From Nitrosomonas communis (GTDB taxonomy: Bacteria; Pseudomonadota; Gammaproteobacteria; Burkholderiales; Nitrosomonadaceae), in assembly GCF_024102715.1 (NCBI RefSeq), contig NZ_JAGFJM010000123.1, positions 1 to 46,532 of the forward strand: a stretch of DNA of 46,532 nucleotides. The letters run 5' to 3'. The notes beneath the pieces were generated by a model. That model did no database searches. It was not told the origin of the DNA and saw only the letters and a list, made by a program, of their open reading frames with translations. Each line of letters starts with the position of its first letter. Within the stretch, counting starts at the first letter, position 1. Shown here one piece after another: positions 27,649-37,160 of the stretch. The translations under genes were made by a program, and so were the position numbers.

Positions 27649-30096
27649 ATGTCCATTACTCAACTGGCTCCGCACGAGCTTCGCCTGACAATTGATGCTG
27701 CTACGCTGGGATTTGCCGATACCTCGGAACTGATTAATCAGCCACTTTCCTGGATCGGCCAGGAGCGCGCTGAGAAGGCTGCGTACTTTGGTCTTGGCAT
27801 GGAGCAGCCTGACTATAATTTGTTCGTGCTCGGTGAAGTCGGCAGCGGGCGATCTTCATTGCTCCGGCAGGCGATGGCGAAAGTGGCGTTGCACAAGCCT
27901 GTGCCACCCGATTTATGCTATCTGCACCGCTTTGATGTGCCAGAAAGGCCAATTGCTTTGCGCTTACCAGCAGGGCAGGGACGCTTGCTGCGAGAAAAGC
28001 TGGCGCAACTGACAAAATATTTGCAGAAGGAAATACCGCGCTACCTCGAGCAAGCGGATTTCAAAGCGGAAAGTAAGCGCATTGAAAAGAATTTCAAGCT
28101 GGAAGAGGCCAAAGCCTTTGCTGAGCTGGATGCATTCGCCGAAAAACATGATTTTGCCATTCAGCGCGAAGCTGATCGTATGGTTTTCACGTTGCTGGAT
28201 AAATCAGGCAAAATTTTAACCGAGACGGAAGCACTGGCGCTCCCTAAGGAGCGAAGAGCTGAAATCGAGCAAGCCGAGCAAGCATTGCAGGCTGAAATCG
28301 CGCATTATTTTGAGAAGGTACGCCCACTGGAGCGGGCTAAAGAGGAAGCCCTGATAACGCTACAGCGCAATAAGATCAAACTGCTGCTGGAAAGTGAGTT
28401 AGAGCCAATCCGCAGTGCACTGACATTGTCCCCTGAGGATAAGAGTAAATTCAATCATTATCTGCAAAAAATGGAAGCAGATATTCTCGATAATCTAGCG
28501 CTGTTCAAGATTGCTGATGCCGACGAAGATAAACACAAGGAAGAGGTTAAATCCTTGCTAGCGCGCTATCAGATTAATCTGGTGGTAGATAATCATGATT
28601 TGCAGGGTGCGCCGGTTATTATTGAAGAAAGCCCATCCCTCCGCTCATTATTTGGCAGCATCGAATATCAATCGGTGGAAGGCGTGCTGGAGACGAATTT
28701 TACGCGCATCCGGGCAGGCAGTCTGCTCAAGGCGCATGGTGGCTTTCTAATGCTGCATCTTGATGACGTATTAGCGGATAGTCTGGTATGGGAGAAATTG
28801 TGCCGCCTGCTGCGCAGTAGTCTGCTGCAAATGGAGGAACCTGGCACGGCTCTGGCACCGGTAACCGCTGTTTCGCTTGAACCGGAAGCAGTGCGCATTC
28901 GGGTCAAACTGATCTTGATCGGTTCGCGCGAACAATATTACATCTTACAGGAAGACAATCCGGAGCTTGCCAGGCGTTTCCGTGTGAAAGTTGATTTTGC
29001 TGATAGTTTTATATCTAACGAGCAAAGTCGCCGTGCTTCAGCCGTTTTTGTAGCGCATGCCTGTCATGAAGCGGATTTGCCTCATTTTACCGCTGCTGCT
29101 GTTGCGCGCTTACTGGAAGATTGTCACCGGGCAACCAATGATCAATTACGCCAGAGCGCCATTTTCAGCCGTACTGAAACACTGGTATTGGAAAGCGCAG
29201 CCCAGTGCAAAACGCGTACTGGTTGCCTGGTTGATGTGGCTGATGTCGAAGTGGCGCTGCAAGCGCGTATCCATCGTCATAATTATCCGGATCAATGCTT
29301 GCAGGAATTGATCGCGGATGGTGATATTTCGATCGTGGTCGATGGCGAAAAGATTGGACAGATCAATGGACTGACGCAAATAGACTTGGGTGATCATTGT
29401 TTTGGTGCGCCAGTGCGGATCACGGCGCACGCGTTTGCCGGCGAAGATGGCGTGTTGAATATCGAGCGCGAGGTCGGACTATCCGGTCCTATCCACGACA
29501 AAGGCATGTTTATCTTGCAGAATTATTTATCGGCTTTGTTTGCCCATGTCGCTCCGTTGGCGCTTAATGCTTCCATCGTGTTTGAGCAGGAATACAATGG
29601 CATAGAAGGAGACTCTGCCTCGTGTGCGGAATTGTACGCCTTGCTTTCTGCATTATCAGGCGTGCCGCTGAAGCAGAGTATCGCCGTGACAGGCGCCATC
29701 AATCAATATGGGGAGATTCTGCCGGTAGGCGGAATCAATGAAAAGATAGAAGGTTACTTTAATGTTTGTCAGACAGCCGGGCTGGATGGTACGCATGGGG
29801 TATTGATTCCTCATCGTAACCGCAGGCATCTGATGCTGTCGCATCATGTCATCGAAGCAGTTTCTCAGGGATTGTTTCATATTTATGCGGCAGAGCATAT
29901 AAGTGAAGGCATTGAACTGCTGACTGGTTTTCCGGCTGGCATCACTGCTGAAGAGAATCTGAATGAAGTGATTCACTATCCACATGACAGTGTGCTGGGC
30001 TATGCGCAAAAAGCACTGCGCGTTTACCGCCTTGCCTGCCAACTGATACACCACCCCAAAGTAGAGCGCAAGCGTTTTGGTCATGGTGAACGGTAG
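27649..30096 (+). CDS. Lon-family AAA ATP-dependent protease (LonB/YcbZ-like)
   Basis: 815 residues. The N-terminal part has a P-loop written GEVGSGRSSL, with R in place of the usual lysine. The middle is a long charged helical region (about 120-260), followed by the AAA part. The C-terminal S16 protease domain has the Ser-Lys dyad at S656 (EGDSASC) and K699 (NEKIEGYF), 43 residues apart as in E. coli Lon (679/722). It should degrade misfolded or regulatory proteins. The P-loop substitution might affect ATP use, though related proteins also show degenerate P-loops. Confidence 0.92.
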   Translation: MSITQLAPHELRLTIDAATLGFADTSELINQPLSWIGQERAEKAAYFGLGMEQPDYNLFVLGEVGSGRSSLLRQAMAKVALHKPVPPDLCYLHRFDVPERPIALRLPAGQGRLLREKLAQLTKYLQKEIPRYLEQADFKAESKRIEKNFKLEEAKAFAELDAFAEKHDFAIQREADRMVFTLLDKSGKILTETEALALPKERRAEIEQAEQALQAEIAHYFEKVRPLERAKEEALITLQRNKIKLLLESELEPIRSALTLSPEDKSKFNHYLQKMEADILDNLALFKIADADEDKHKEEVKSLLARYQINLVVDNHDLQGAPVIIEESPSLRSLFGSIEYQSVEGVLETNFTRIRAGSLLKAHGGFLMLHLDDVLADSLVWEKLCRLLRSSLLQMEEPGTALAPVTAVSLEPEAVRIRVKLILIGSREQYYILQEDNPELARRFRVKVDFADSFISNEQSRRASAVFVAHACHEADLPHFTAAAVARLLEDCHRATNDQLRQSAIFSRTETLVLESAAQCKTRTGCLVDVADVEVALQARIHRHNYPDQCLQELIADGDISIVVDGEKIGQINGLTQIDLGDHCFGAPVRITAHAFAGEDGVLNIEREVGLSGPIHDKGMFILQNYLSALFAHVAPLALNASIVFEQEYNGIEGDSASCAELYALLSALSGVPLKQSIAVTGAINQYGEILPVGGINEKIEGYFNVCQTAGLDGTHGVLIPHRNRRHLMLSHHVIEAVSQGLFHIYAAEHISEGIELLTGFPAGITAEENLNEVIHYPHDSVLGYAQKALRVYRLACQLIHHPKVERKRFGHGER

Positions 30097-30142
30097 CGAT
30101 CATGGCTGGCCATGATGTAATGCCTTTGACTTGAATCTTAAA

Positions 30143-30169
30143 GCTGAATCAGCGCTTCGCTGATTCAGC
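30143..30169 (-). terminator. Strong 12-bp hairpin between convergent genes
   Basis: GCTGAATCAGCG (30143-30154) and CGCTGATTCAGC (30158-30169) pair perfectly around a CTT loop. The hairpin lies four bases beyond the 3' end of the RES gene and about 50 beyond the protease gene. On the minus strand it is followed by TTTAAG, a weak T-run. It may serve as a terminator or an RNA-stabilising hairpin for the RES/Xre operon. Confidence 0.65.
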
Positions 30170-30172
30170 AGT

Positions 30173-30889
30173 TCAGAGTTTATCGGTTGCTATCTCCAGC
30201 CAGGCAATTCCTGCCTCTTTCTCAACGACGATATGCTGTGCCTCAAGCCGGTAGGTTAGCTGGCAATAGTGGCGTGGGTTGGATAAAACAGTGGGATTGA
30301 ACACTGCATAGTTTTCTCCATCCTGATAGCGTGCTGACGATATGAGCAGGCCTGGATGGCCCTCACGGTGAATGCGCGCGCCGATCGATTGCGTGAAGGA
30401 ATAGTCCGTCTTGTGTATCAGATCTGGAAATTGTTCATGAGCCACCAGCCGGAAATCCAGTAAGGCAGCGTTGCATGCGACTGAATAGAGCTTGCGCTCA
30501 CTGAGGACCATTTCCCGTTCAAAACCGGCATCGCTGAGCAAACCCCGGTACCAGTGATAGGCAGACTCGAAAACTGTCGTCTGTACCGAATCACATCCAT
30601 ACCACACACCAAATGAGCCATCCGAAAAACGGCTGGCTTGCCAATGCTTGAATGGCCAGCTAATGGCATTGAACCATTCCGCTTCCTCAAAGGGACGATG
30701 AATTACCGGCGTGTGCGATCGATATGGCGGTGGCTTGATCTCGTCTTCAACGCGCTGAGCGAGCAACCATTCCTCCGCACTCTCAGTCAGGTCGTCAAAT
30801 AAATCCTGGGATTTTCTGAGTGAGACGATATTGCGCATTACATCCCGGTGAACGTCTGCCAGGGTGAGGCATGAGAATAACTGATTCAT
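30173..30889 (-). CDS. RES-domain toxin
   Basis: 238 residues. RES residues are visible: R87 in [16 protein letters not shown]108 in TTVFESAYH, and a serine near LSNPRHY. RES toxins of the MbcT/ParT kind bind NAD+ and degrade it or use it to modify targets. The gene follows the Xre-type antitoxin by about 12 bases, as in known pairs. A minus-strand start at 30889 reads [20 protein letters not shown]. Confidence 0.9.
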   Translation of the reverse strand: MNQLFSCLTLADVHRDVMRNIVSLRKSQDLFDDLTESAEEWLLAQRVEDEIKPPPYRSHTPVIHRPFEEAEWFNAISWPFKHWQASRFSDGSFGVWYGCDSVQTTVFESAYHWYRGLLSDAGFEREMVLSERKLYSVACNAALLDFRLVAHEQFPDLIHKTDYSFTQSIGARIHREGHPGLLISSARYQDGENYAVFNPTVLSNPRHYCQLTYRLEAQHIVVEKEAGIAWLEIATDKL

Positions 30890-30901
30890 CCGGTCTGGCT
30901 G

Positions 30902-31297
30902 TCAGACACCACGTGCTCGATCCAGGTATGACCGCACCATTAATAAACCAGCAAAGCCCCATTCTTTGATGACATCCACCGGGGTGAGGTTGTCAAACGC
31001 CTTGTTGCGGGTCGACATCCAGCGGTATGCCAGCTCCCGGTTTTGCGGGAACAGCAAGCGCAGGTTTTTGTGGATACCCAGCAAGTGACCCACGCGTTCG
31101 TATTGATCGCGGTTGGTACCGATGGGTTCACCCTTGCGATAGCGGGTTAGCGCCGCCCGGTTACTGGGCGCAATCCCCAACAATGCTGCTTGATCCTCGG
31201 TTGACAGTTTCCAGTGGTCAAGCAGTGTCATCACCATCCTGGCCAAGGCGCTGCGATCCTGTGTCGTCGTAGCCTGATGCTCAAGCGCAACACTCAT
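30902..31297 (-). CDS. Xre/MbcA/ParS-type antitoxin
   Basis: 131 residues. The HTH region ([20 protein letters not shown]) is followed by the DUF2384 domain, with [28 protein letters not shown] typical of the antitoxin C-terminus that binds the RES toxin. AAGGAGAAGAAAG upstream provides the ribosome site. It is the first gene of the pair, and probable autoregulation is supported by the inverted repeat at 31356-31371. Confidence 0.9.
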   Translation of the reverse strand: MSVALEHQATTTQDRSALARMVMTLLDHWKLSTEDQAALLGIAPSNRAALTRYRKGEPIGTNRDQYERVGHLLGIHKNLRLLFPQNRELAYRWMSTRNKAFDNLTPVDVIKEWGFAGLLMVRSYLDRARGV

Positions 31298-31355
31298 CTT
31301 TCTTCTCCTTTAAGCAATTGGTCCTGTTTTATTAGGTTACTAAAGATACAATATA

Positions 31356-31371
31356 TGTTTCTGTTGAAACA
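31356..31371. promoter_or_regulatory. Inverted repeat in the RES/Xre promoter region
   Basis: TGTTTC-TGTT-GAAACA is a perfect 6-bp inverted repeat, about 60 bases upstream of the antitoxin start, beside an AT-rich TATATTGTAT stretch (minus strand) that could be the -10 region. This fits an operator for the Xre antitoxin. Confidence 0.5.
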
Positions 31372-31463
31372 AGAAAATATTCATTGACCGACGAACGCTT
31401 GATTTCATCGCTGGACAGTATGCTCTTCTTCCACAGAAAATCTGTAAGAGTTATTTTTGTAGG

Positions 31464-31488
31464 ATGCGCCAAACAGCGTAAGACGCAT
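31464..31488. repeat. Possible REP-like hairpin
   Basis: GTAGGATGCGCCAAACAGCG followed by TAAGACGCATTAATC contains short arms ATGCG (31464-31468) and CGCAT (31484-31488). This style of element is common in many proteobacterial intergenic regions. Only one copy is seen in the window, so repetition in the genome is a guess. Confidence 0.35.
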
Positions 31489-31548
31489 TAATCGCACGTT
31501 GCACTGGTTTTCTAACGCCAAAATATGGAAATACCGGCAGATTAAAAC

Positions 31549-32354
31549 TTAGGGCTTTTCCGTTTCGAACAGTATGGCCTGCATCGGATAGCGCATGGGA
31601 TTTGAGCCATATTCTTTTTTAAATGCCGCCGTCAACACTTCCACGATTTCTTCCGGGTTAACACCGCCGCGGTCTTTTATTTCAAAAATGACTGGCGAGT
31701 ATACAAGTGCGCGCGCGAAGGCCGGCACATCGAGAATATCGTATTCATAGCGCTGAACCGAGATCACTATGGAATCAAAGCCAATGTGTATCAGCTGTTC
31801 TTTGAGCGGATCGATTTGGTGGCAGGAAACGGGATCAAACAGAAACTGGGGTGTATCCGACGGAAAGAATTGCTTAAATACCTCAAAGATACCTCAAAGC
31901 TCAAACTGGCGAATGGATTGTACCGCTCCGAATCCCAGACACGGAACAGGTAGCGGCCTCCACGTCTCAACACCCGGTACGCCTCATGGAGCGCCGTTTT
32001 TTGATCGAAAAACATGCTCCCGAACTGGCAGACTACCGCATCGAATGCCTCGTTATTGAACGGCAGTGCCGTGGCGTCTGCATTTTGAAACGTGACCTGC
32101 TCATTGGGGAGAAATTTTGTGCGCGCAAGATCCATCATCGAATCGCTGACGTCAATCGCAGTCAAGCGGGTGTCTTTGGCCAGCAGGTTACGCAAGTGCC
32201 GGGTGACAATGCCGGTGCCAGCGGCAATCTCAAGCACATCGCGAGGTGATTGTTCTGCAATGCGTTGCGCGGTGTCTAACCCATAGTGATCAAAAAGTAC
32301 AGGACCCAGATCGCGATCGTAAGGAATGACGACTTCATCAGCATAACCTGTCAT
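31549..32354 (-). pseudogene. Class I SAM-dependent methyltransferase, frameshifted
   Basis: From ATG 32354 the protein reads MTGYADEVVIPYDRDLGPVL, with motif I VLEIAAGTGIVTRHL, then FQNADATALPFNNEAFDAVV and YRVLRRGGRYLF, a Methyltransf_11-type enzyme. The frame is lost at 31878-31899, where an 11-base unit occurs twice in tandem. With one unit removed the frame continues (SFEVFKQFFPSDTPQFLFDP) through EYDILDVPAFARALVYSP to the stop at 31549. The substrate is unknown. The gene is inactive as read, unless the duplication is reversible or a sequencing error. Confidence 0.88.
31878..31899. repeat. 11-bp tandem duplication causing the frameshift
   Basis: ATACCTCAAAG occurs twice in direct succession (31878-31888 and 31889-31899) inside the methyltransferase gene. 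Eleven is not a multiple of three. Deleting one unit joins the two halves of the reading frame exactly. Confidence 0.95.
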
Positions 32355-32491
32355 AGATAAATAACCCTCTGCAAAATGAAATTGATAAAAGATGAAAAGA
32401 GAACTCAATTGCTTATTTCATGATCGTTAAGCGCCGGCATGATGAAAAAAAGCCCAGTTCTATTAAACATGAATGTAAGAGAAAATATTTG

Positions 32492-33478
32492 TCAGAAATG
32501 AGTCGCTCGATTATTAACTGTTGTCAGCCGTTTGCCTTGAAAGGTTTTTCGCCATTCACTTGGTGTTACATCAAGCCTATGCTTGAAATGTTGGCGCAGC
32601 GACATAGCAGATTGAAAGCCTACCTGTGCTGCAATGGCATCAATCGGCAAAGAAGTAGATTCGAGCAACTCCTGACTGCGTTGTATGCGCTCAGCTATCA
32701 GCCATTCACCGACAGACATTCCCGTTGCCTTGTAAAATTGCCGCGTGAAGGTGCGGCGGCTCATCTTGCTGTATTGTGCCAGTTCGTCCAAACCATGTGC
32801 TTGATCTAAATTATTTCTCAAGTAGTCCAGAAGCGTATTGATTCTGATGTCTTGTGTTGAAACAGGAACGGGCCGCTCAATAAATTGCGCCTGACCCCCT
32901 TCCCGGTAAGGGGGAATCACCATGCGTCTGGCTAATTTATTAGCGATCACGCTGCCGTAATGCTGACGAACCAGGTATAAACAACAGTCGAGACCGGCTG
33001 CTGTTCCTGCGGAAGTAATCAAACGATCATCATCGACATACAATGCATTGCTGTCCAGTTTTACATCAGGAAAACGGTGGATGAAATCCTGTTCAAATTC
33101 CCAATGCGTGGCAGCCTTGTGATTTGTCAGTAGTCCGGCATAGGCAAGCACATAAGTGCCCAGACACAACCCGACAACCTGACCACCTCGTGCATGTGCC
33201 GCCACCAAGGCATCAAGCATTGACTGGTTTGGTTTTTCGGCAGGATTCCGCCAGGAAGGTACGATGATGATATCAGCTTGCGCCAGTTCATCTACGCTCA
33301 GTGACGATTCAACACTCAATCCCTCATTCGAACGTGGTGTTTTGGATTCGTCTGCATAGATCTTGAGTTCAAATAATTTCTGATCATGCAACAGATCGCC
33401 GAAAATAATGCACGGTACCGATAAGTGGAAAGGGCTGAAATGATTAAAGGCAATAACTGCAACTAATGGGACAGGCAT
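32492..33478 (-). CDS. GlxA-type AraC-family transcriptional regulator
   Basis: 328 residues: an N-terminal DJ-1/PfpI-like domain (about 1-190, with VVGLCLGTYVLAYAGLL around the nucleophile-elbow cysteine) and a C-terminal AraC HTH pair (about 220-318: LDELAQYSKMSRRTFTRQF and IDAIAAQVGFQSAMSLRQHFK). GlxA-type proteins regulate small operons, often for amino-sugar, choline or arginine-derivative use; the ligand is not known here. It lies between the broken methyltransferase and a hydrolase, all on the minus strand. Confidence 0.92.
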   Translation of the reverse strand: MPVPLVAVIAFNHFSPFHLSVPCIIFGDLLHDQKLFELKIYADESKTPRSNEGLSVESSLSVDELAQADIIIVPSWRNPAEKPNQSMLDALVAAHARGGQVVGLCLGTYVLAYAGLLTNHKAATHWEFEQDFIHRFPDVKLDSNALYVDDDRLITSAGTAAGLDCCLYLVRQHYGSVIANKLARRMVIPPYREGGQAQFIERPVPVSTQDIRINTLLDYLRNNLDQAHGLDELAQYSKMSRRTFTRQFYKATGMSVGEWLIAERIQRSQELLESTSLPIDAIAAQVGFQSAMSLRQHFKHRLDVTPSEWRKTFQGKRLTTVNNRATHF

Positions 33479-33588
33479 GATGAAACCTCGCTGATTAGAC
33501 CGTTTTCATTGTTTAATTTGTGAAAATAATTAGACAGTATTAAAAAGTGACTGATCTGACAAAGCTGATGTATCGTTCCGGTCTTGAA

Positions 33589-34359
33589 TCAAAACGTATA
33601 GGATTCGCCGTCTTCGGGTACTAATACCCGTTGCATCATTTCCTTCTCGCTAAGAAATTCGCGCAGTTCCTTTCTGGATAGCGTAGCGTGGTTCACCGCT
33701 TCCATGTGGCTGGCAATGATGGTTGCTTCAGGTGCAGCTTTATAGACTTCGTAAATATCTTGCTTGCCCATGATAATGGATTCGTCGCCGGTGACTTTGG
33801 CGTCGCAGCTATTGAGGACGACGATGTCAGGATGGTATTTCTTCAGGCTATCTTCAACTGCCTGGCACCAGACCGTATCCCCGGCGATATAAAATGTTTT
33901 CTCATGCGGATGCTTGAAAACAATGCCACTTACATCCCCCAGCAATTCTTTCATGTCTTCCAACACCTTCGGTCTGCCGTGCTGGCCCGGTGTTTTGATC
34001 AGCGTAATACCCTCATAATCATTAATTTTGTTTAGAACGCGAACGTTACTAAACCCCGCAGACGTCACCGCTTGCGCATCTTTTTCGTGCTGCACAAAAA
34101 ATGGTATATCTTTGGGAATCGCATTCTTAGCTGCATCGTCCCAGTGATCCGGATGATCGTGAGTTAAGATAACCGCATCTACATCAACGATTTCGCTGAC
34201 AGGCATCGGCAGTTCAGCCGTCGGATTGCGGATGTGATCGTTGATCGTCCCGCCAAATCCCGGCACCGCTCCCTTTTCTGCCAGCCAAGGATCGATCAGT
34301 ATTTTCTTGCCTGCATAGTTAATCTTAACGGTAGCGTTTCTGATTTGCGTGAATTGCAT
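33589..34359 (-). CDS. Metallo-beta-lactamase-fold hydrolase (UlaG-like)
   Basis: 256 residues from ATG 34359, with GAGGAG upstream. The frame stays open further upstream, but those residues lack family similarity. Metal-binding motif HDHPDHWD is visible, followed by GQHGRP, the GDTVW motif and the late ASHMEAVNH. These proteins hydrolyse ester, lactone or phosphodiester bonds; the substrate is unknown. Its 5' end faces the divergent arsenosugar operon. Confidence 0.88.
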   Translation of the reverse strand: MQFTQIRNATVKINYAGKKILIDPWLAEKGAVPGFGGTINDHIRNPTAELPMPVSEIVDVDAVILTHDHPDHWDDAAKNAIPKDIPFFVQHEKDAQAVTSAGFSNVRVLNKINDYEGITLIKTPGQHGRPKVLEDMKELLGDVSGIVFKHPHEKTFYIAGDTVWCQAVEDSLKKYHPDIVVLNSCDAKVTGDESIIMGKQDIYEVYKAAPEATIIASHMEAVNHATLSRKELREFLSEKEMMQRVLVPEDGESYTF

Positions 34360-34700
34360 TTTTATGTACTCCTCTATCAGCATTTGATGGAGTTTATTAT
34401 GAATAAACTGCTGGGAAATGGCAGTGGCCCGCGGGACATTTCTCGTGGCATTTGGGCCAAAAATCATTGAATTGATCGGCATTCCTATCGCGCCCGCTTG
34501 ATCGGAGGCAAAACCGATTGTTAAGTTAGCGCGCATCGCGGCGTTGTATATACTGATTATCGGTTTTTGGTTGGTGAGGAACCAAATTAGGTTGTTACTG
34601 TAGCGGTTATGGTTGATGCGGATAATGCTGTTGCAATAGCTGCAGGCTGGTATGATGTATCTGTTTACTGCAAAACGACACATCATCAGTTAAGGATTGT
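34360..34700. other. Divergent intergenic region before the arsenosugar operon
   Basis: It should contain promoters for both directions. The minus frame of the hydrolase continues open through MRANLTIGFASDQAGAIGMP, a stretch that could be a remnant of another gene but that I do not recognise. ATGATGT (34652-34658) and ACATCAT (34680-34686) form a loose inverted repeat close to the arsenosugar operon start. No typical ArsR site was identified. Confidence 0.4.
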
Positions 34701-35396
34701 ATGGTCAGTATGGTTGATATGGCGCTAGTCCTGGTATGTAAACGACCTGCACTAGGGGTCGGCAAGCAGCGGATGGCCACCAATTTGGGTATGGAAAGGA
34801 CGCAGCAGATCGCACAGGCACTTTTAAACTGTGCACTGGAAGATGCCAAAAGTTGGAATGGACCCGTTGTTATTGCACCCGCATCGGCAGAGGATCATGA
34901 TTGGGCGGCAACCTTGCTACCTTCATCAAGATTCATCCAGATACAACCTCAGACAGTGGGTAACCTTGGTCAGCGTCTTAATGAACTCGATAATAAGTTG
35001 CGATACGAGGGATTGAAACAACTGATTTATATCGGCAGTGATGCGCCTTTACTGATGCAGCTTGATTATGCAGCTTGCCGGGTTGCTTTACAGCATCATG
35101 ATACCGTGCTGATACCGGCAACTGACGGCGGCGTTGCATTGATGGCAAGCTGTTGCCCTTGGCCGGAGTTAGCTGATCTGCCGTGGAGCAGCGGTCAGTT
35201 GGGGGCGGCATTGATTGATTGTTGTCGTAGTGCAGGGCAGTCTGTGGCGATACTGGAATCACGTTCTGATGTGGACGAGCTAGCGGATTGTTTAGAATTA
35301 GTCAGATTACTGCAAAATGACGGCCGGCCTGCCCGGCGACGACTTCACGCGCTGGTGTGTGATATTGCTAACACCATGAAAATCAACCATGCCTAG
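34701..35396 (+). CDS. TIGR04282-type (DUF2064) glycosyltransferase-like protein of arsenosugar synthesis
   Basis: 231 residues. The N-terminal LVLVCKRPALGVGKQRMA corresponds to the nucleotide-sugar-binding start of the GT-A-like DUF2064 family (K.P..G..KTRL). IYIGSDAPLL is the DxD-like region, and LIPATDGGVALMA the substrate loop. This family co-occurs with TIGR04283 proteins, ArsM and ArsS in arsenosugar clusters. A start at 34710 is possible. The stop overlaps the next gene by eight bases. The precise reaction is not established by the sequence. Confidence 0.85.
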   Translation: MVSMVDMALVLVCKRPALGVGKQRMATNLGMERTQQIAQALLNCALEDAKSWNGPVVIAPASAEDHDWAATLLPSSRFIQIQPQTVGNLGQRLNELDNKLRYEGLKQLIYIGSDAPLLMQLDYAACRVALQHHDTVLIPATDGGVALMASCCPWPELADLPWSSGQLGAALIDCCRSAGQSVAILESRSDVDELADCLELVRLLQNDGRPARRRLHALVCDIANTMKINHA

Positions 35397-36075
35397 TTTT
35401 AGCGTTATTATTCCATGCTATCAGGATGAGGAAAAATTAGCCCAACTGCTTGGGCAATTACAAAAATTACCGCAACATCCTGCGGAAATTATCGTAGTGG
35501 ATGGTGCCAATAATCAAATTTGTCACGATGTGTGTGCTCAGTACGGTGCGCACTGGCTAGCGAGCGAGCCTAGCCGGGGACGACAGTTATTGCAAGGTGC
35601 TGCAGTGGCGCAAGGTGAGGCACTCTGGTTTTTGCATGCCGATGTGCGCTTGCCTGCTGATCCGTTAACAGCGATGGCACAGGCGCTTGAGCAGGGCGCA
35701 GTAGGAGGCTATTTTCGTTTCCGGTTTGACGAGCCGCGCGCCTGGCCAGCACTGATTCTGGAGCCTGCTATTGCTTTGCGCAGCCGTTTCGGTGTGCCCT
35801 ATGGCGATCAGGGGATTTTTGCCAAACGGGATGCTTATTTCGCGGTAGGCGGGCATGCACCCTGGCCGCTGTTCGAGGAAGTACCCTTGGTGAAAGGATT
35901 GCGTCGCCTGGGACATTTTCAACCATTACTGCAACCTTTATGGGTTGATCCTCGCCGCTGGCAGCGTGATGGCTGGTGGCGGCGCACCTGGCATAACCGT
36001 AAATTGGCAATCCGCTTTGCATGCGGTATGCCGCCTGATAAATTAGCAGAACAGTATCACGCACGTCGTTCCTGA
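35389..36075 (+). CDS. TIGR04283-type family 2 glycosyltransferase of arsenosugar synthesis
   Basis: 228 residues: MPSFSVIIPCYQDEEKLAQL, then EIIVVDGANNQ, SRGRQLLQGAAVAQGEALWFLHADVRLP (the acidic metal site) and YGDQGIFAKRDAYFAVGGHAPWPLFEEVPLVKGLRR. This is a short GT2 enzyme typical of arsenosugar clusters. It should transfer or build the sugar part. Translation is coupled to the gene before it by overlap, and arsM follows after 26 bases. Confidence 0.88.
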   Translation: MPSFSVIIPCYQDEEKLAQLLGQLQKLPQHPAEIIVVDGANNQICHDVCAQYGAHWLASEPSRGRQLLQGAAVAQGEALWFLHADVRLPADPLTAMAQALEQGAVGGYFRFRFDEPRAWPALILEPAIALRSRFGVPYGDQGIFAKRDAYFAVGGHAPWPLFEEVPLVKGLRRLGHFQPLLQPLWVDPRRWQRDGWWRRTWHNRKLAIRFACGMPPDKLAEQYHARRS

Positions 36076-36101
36076 CAATTTACAATAATAGGAGAAATCT
36101 C

Positions 36102-37157
36102 ATGCAAGAGATTGTTCAGAAATACTATGGTGAAACACTGGCCAGTTCTGCTGATCTACAAACCAATGCTTGCTGCACTGATGTGAATTTACCTGAGTAT
36201 GCTAAACCTTTACTGGCAAAAGTTCACAGTGAAGTGCTGAGCCGCTACTACGGTTGTGGCCTGGTATTGCCGCAATTAGTGAGCGGTTTGACGGTGCTTG
36301 ATCTCGGGTGCGGTGCAGGGCGAGATGTTTATGTATTGTCCCAACTGGTTGGGGAACGAGGTCAGGTCATTGGCGTGGATATGACCGATGAGCAACTGGC
36401 GGTGGCGCGCCGGCATGAAGATTACCATCGTCAGGCATTTGGTTATGCCAACAGCAATGTGCGATTTTTGCATGGGGATATCGAACGGTTACATGAGCTT
36501 GATCTAGCCGATGCGAGTGTGGATGTGATCGTGTCCAATTGCGTGATCAACCTTGCACTGGATAAAGCAGCAGTATTGCGTGAAGCCTGGCGAGTATTGA
36601 AGCCCAGCGGGGAGCTGTACTTTTCAGATGTGTATAGCGACCGGCGCATTCCTGCCATATTGGCTCGGGACCCTGTTCTGTACGGCGAGTGTCTGGGCGG
36701 CGCCTTATATTGGAATGATTTTCTGCAGCTTGCACGCCGTTGTGGTTTTATCGATCAGCGGCTGGTGGAGGATCGCCCTGTGGCGATAGGAAATACACAA
36801 TTGGCTGAGCGTACCGGCAATATCCGCTTCTATTCAGCGACTTATCGATTATTTAAACTGGATAATCTGGAGCCTGCTTGCGAAGACCACGGTCAATCGG
36901 TGGTGTACCGTGGCACAATTGCGCACCATCCGCATCAGTTTGTCCTGGATAAGCATCATGCGATCGAGACGGGGCGGCAGTTTCCCGTCTGTGGTAATAC
37001 CTTGCGCATGCTGCACGACACACGCTTCAGGGAGCATTTCGATTTTTACGGTAATTTTAATCGTCATTTTGGCATATTCCCCGGTTGCGGGATGGGGTTG
37101 CCTTTTGACGATGAAACTGTCAATGTGAATGGTAAAGCGGGTGGTGGATGCTGCTAA
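36102..37157 (+). CDS. arsM: Arsenite S-adenosylmethionine methyltransferase of the arsenosugar type
   Basis: 351 residues with AGGAG upstream of ATG. The SAM motif LDLGCGAGRDVYVLSQLVG is near residue 68. Cysteines that would bind As(III) are seen in TNACC (C24, C25), SNCVIN, and GECLGG. The C-terminal half is longer than in stand-alone ArsM and ends in GKAGGGCC. The enzyme methylates trivalent arsenic, the first step toward dimethylated arsenosugars. arsS follows after three bases. Confidence 0.92.
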   Translation: MQEIVQKYYGETLASSADLQTNACCTDVNLPEYAKPLLAKVHSEVLSRYYGCGLVLPQLVSGLTVLDLGCGAGRDVYVLSQLVGERGQVIGVDMTDEQLAVARRHEDYHRQAFGYANSNVRFLHGDIERLHELDLADASVDVIVSNCVINLALDKAAVLREAWRVLKPSGELYFSDVYSDRRIPAILARDPVLYGECLGGALYWNDFLQLARRCGFIDQRLVEDRPVAIGNTQLAERTGNIRFYSATYRLFKLDNLEPACEDHGQSVVYRGTIAHHPHQFVLDKHHAIETGRQFPVCGNTLRMLHDTRFREHFDFYGNFNRHFGIFPGCGMGLPFDDETVNVNGKAGGGCC

Positions 37158-37160
37158 AGC

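Noticed and set aside
34360-34686. N-terminal extension of the metallo-hydrolase frame
   Set aside because: A good GAGGAG site supports ATG 34359, and the extra residues match nothing in the family; it may be a remnant of another gene.
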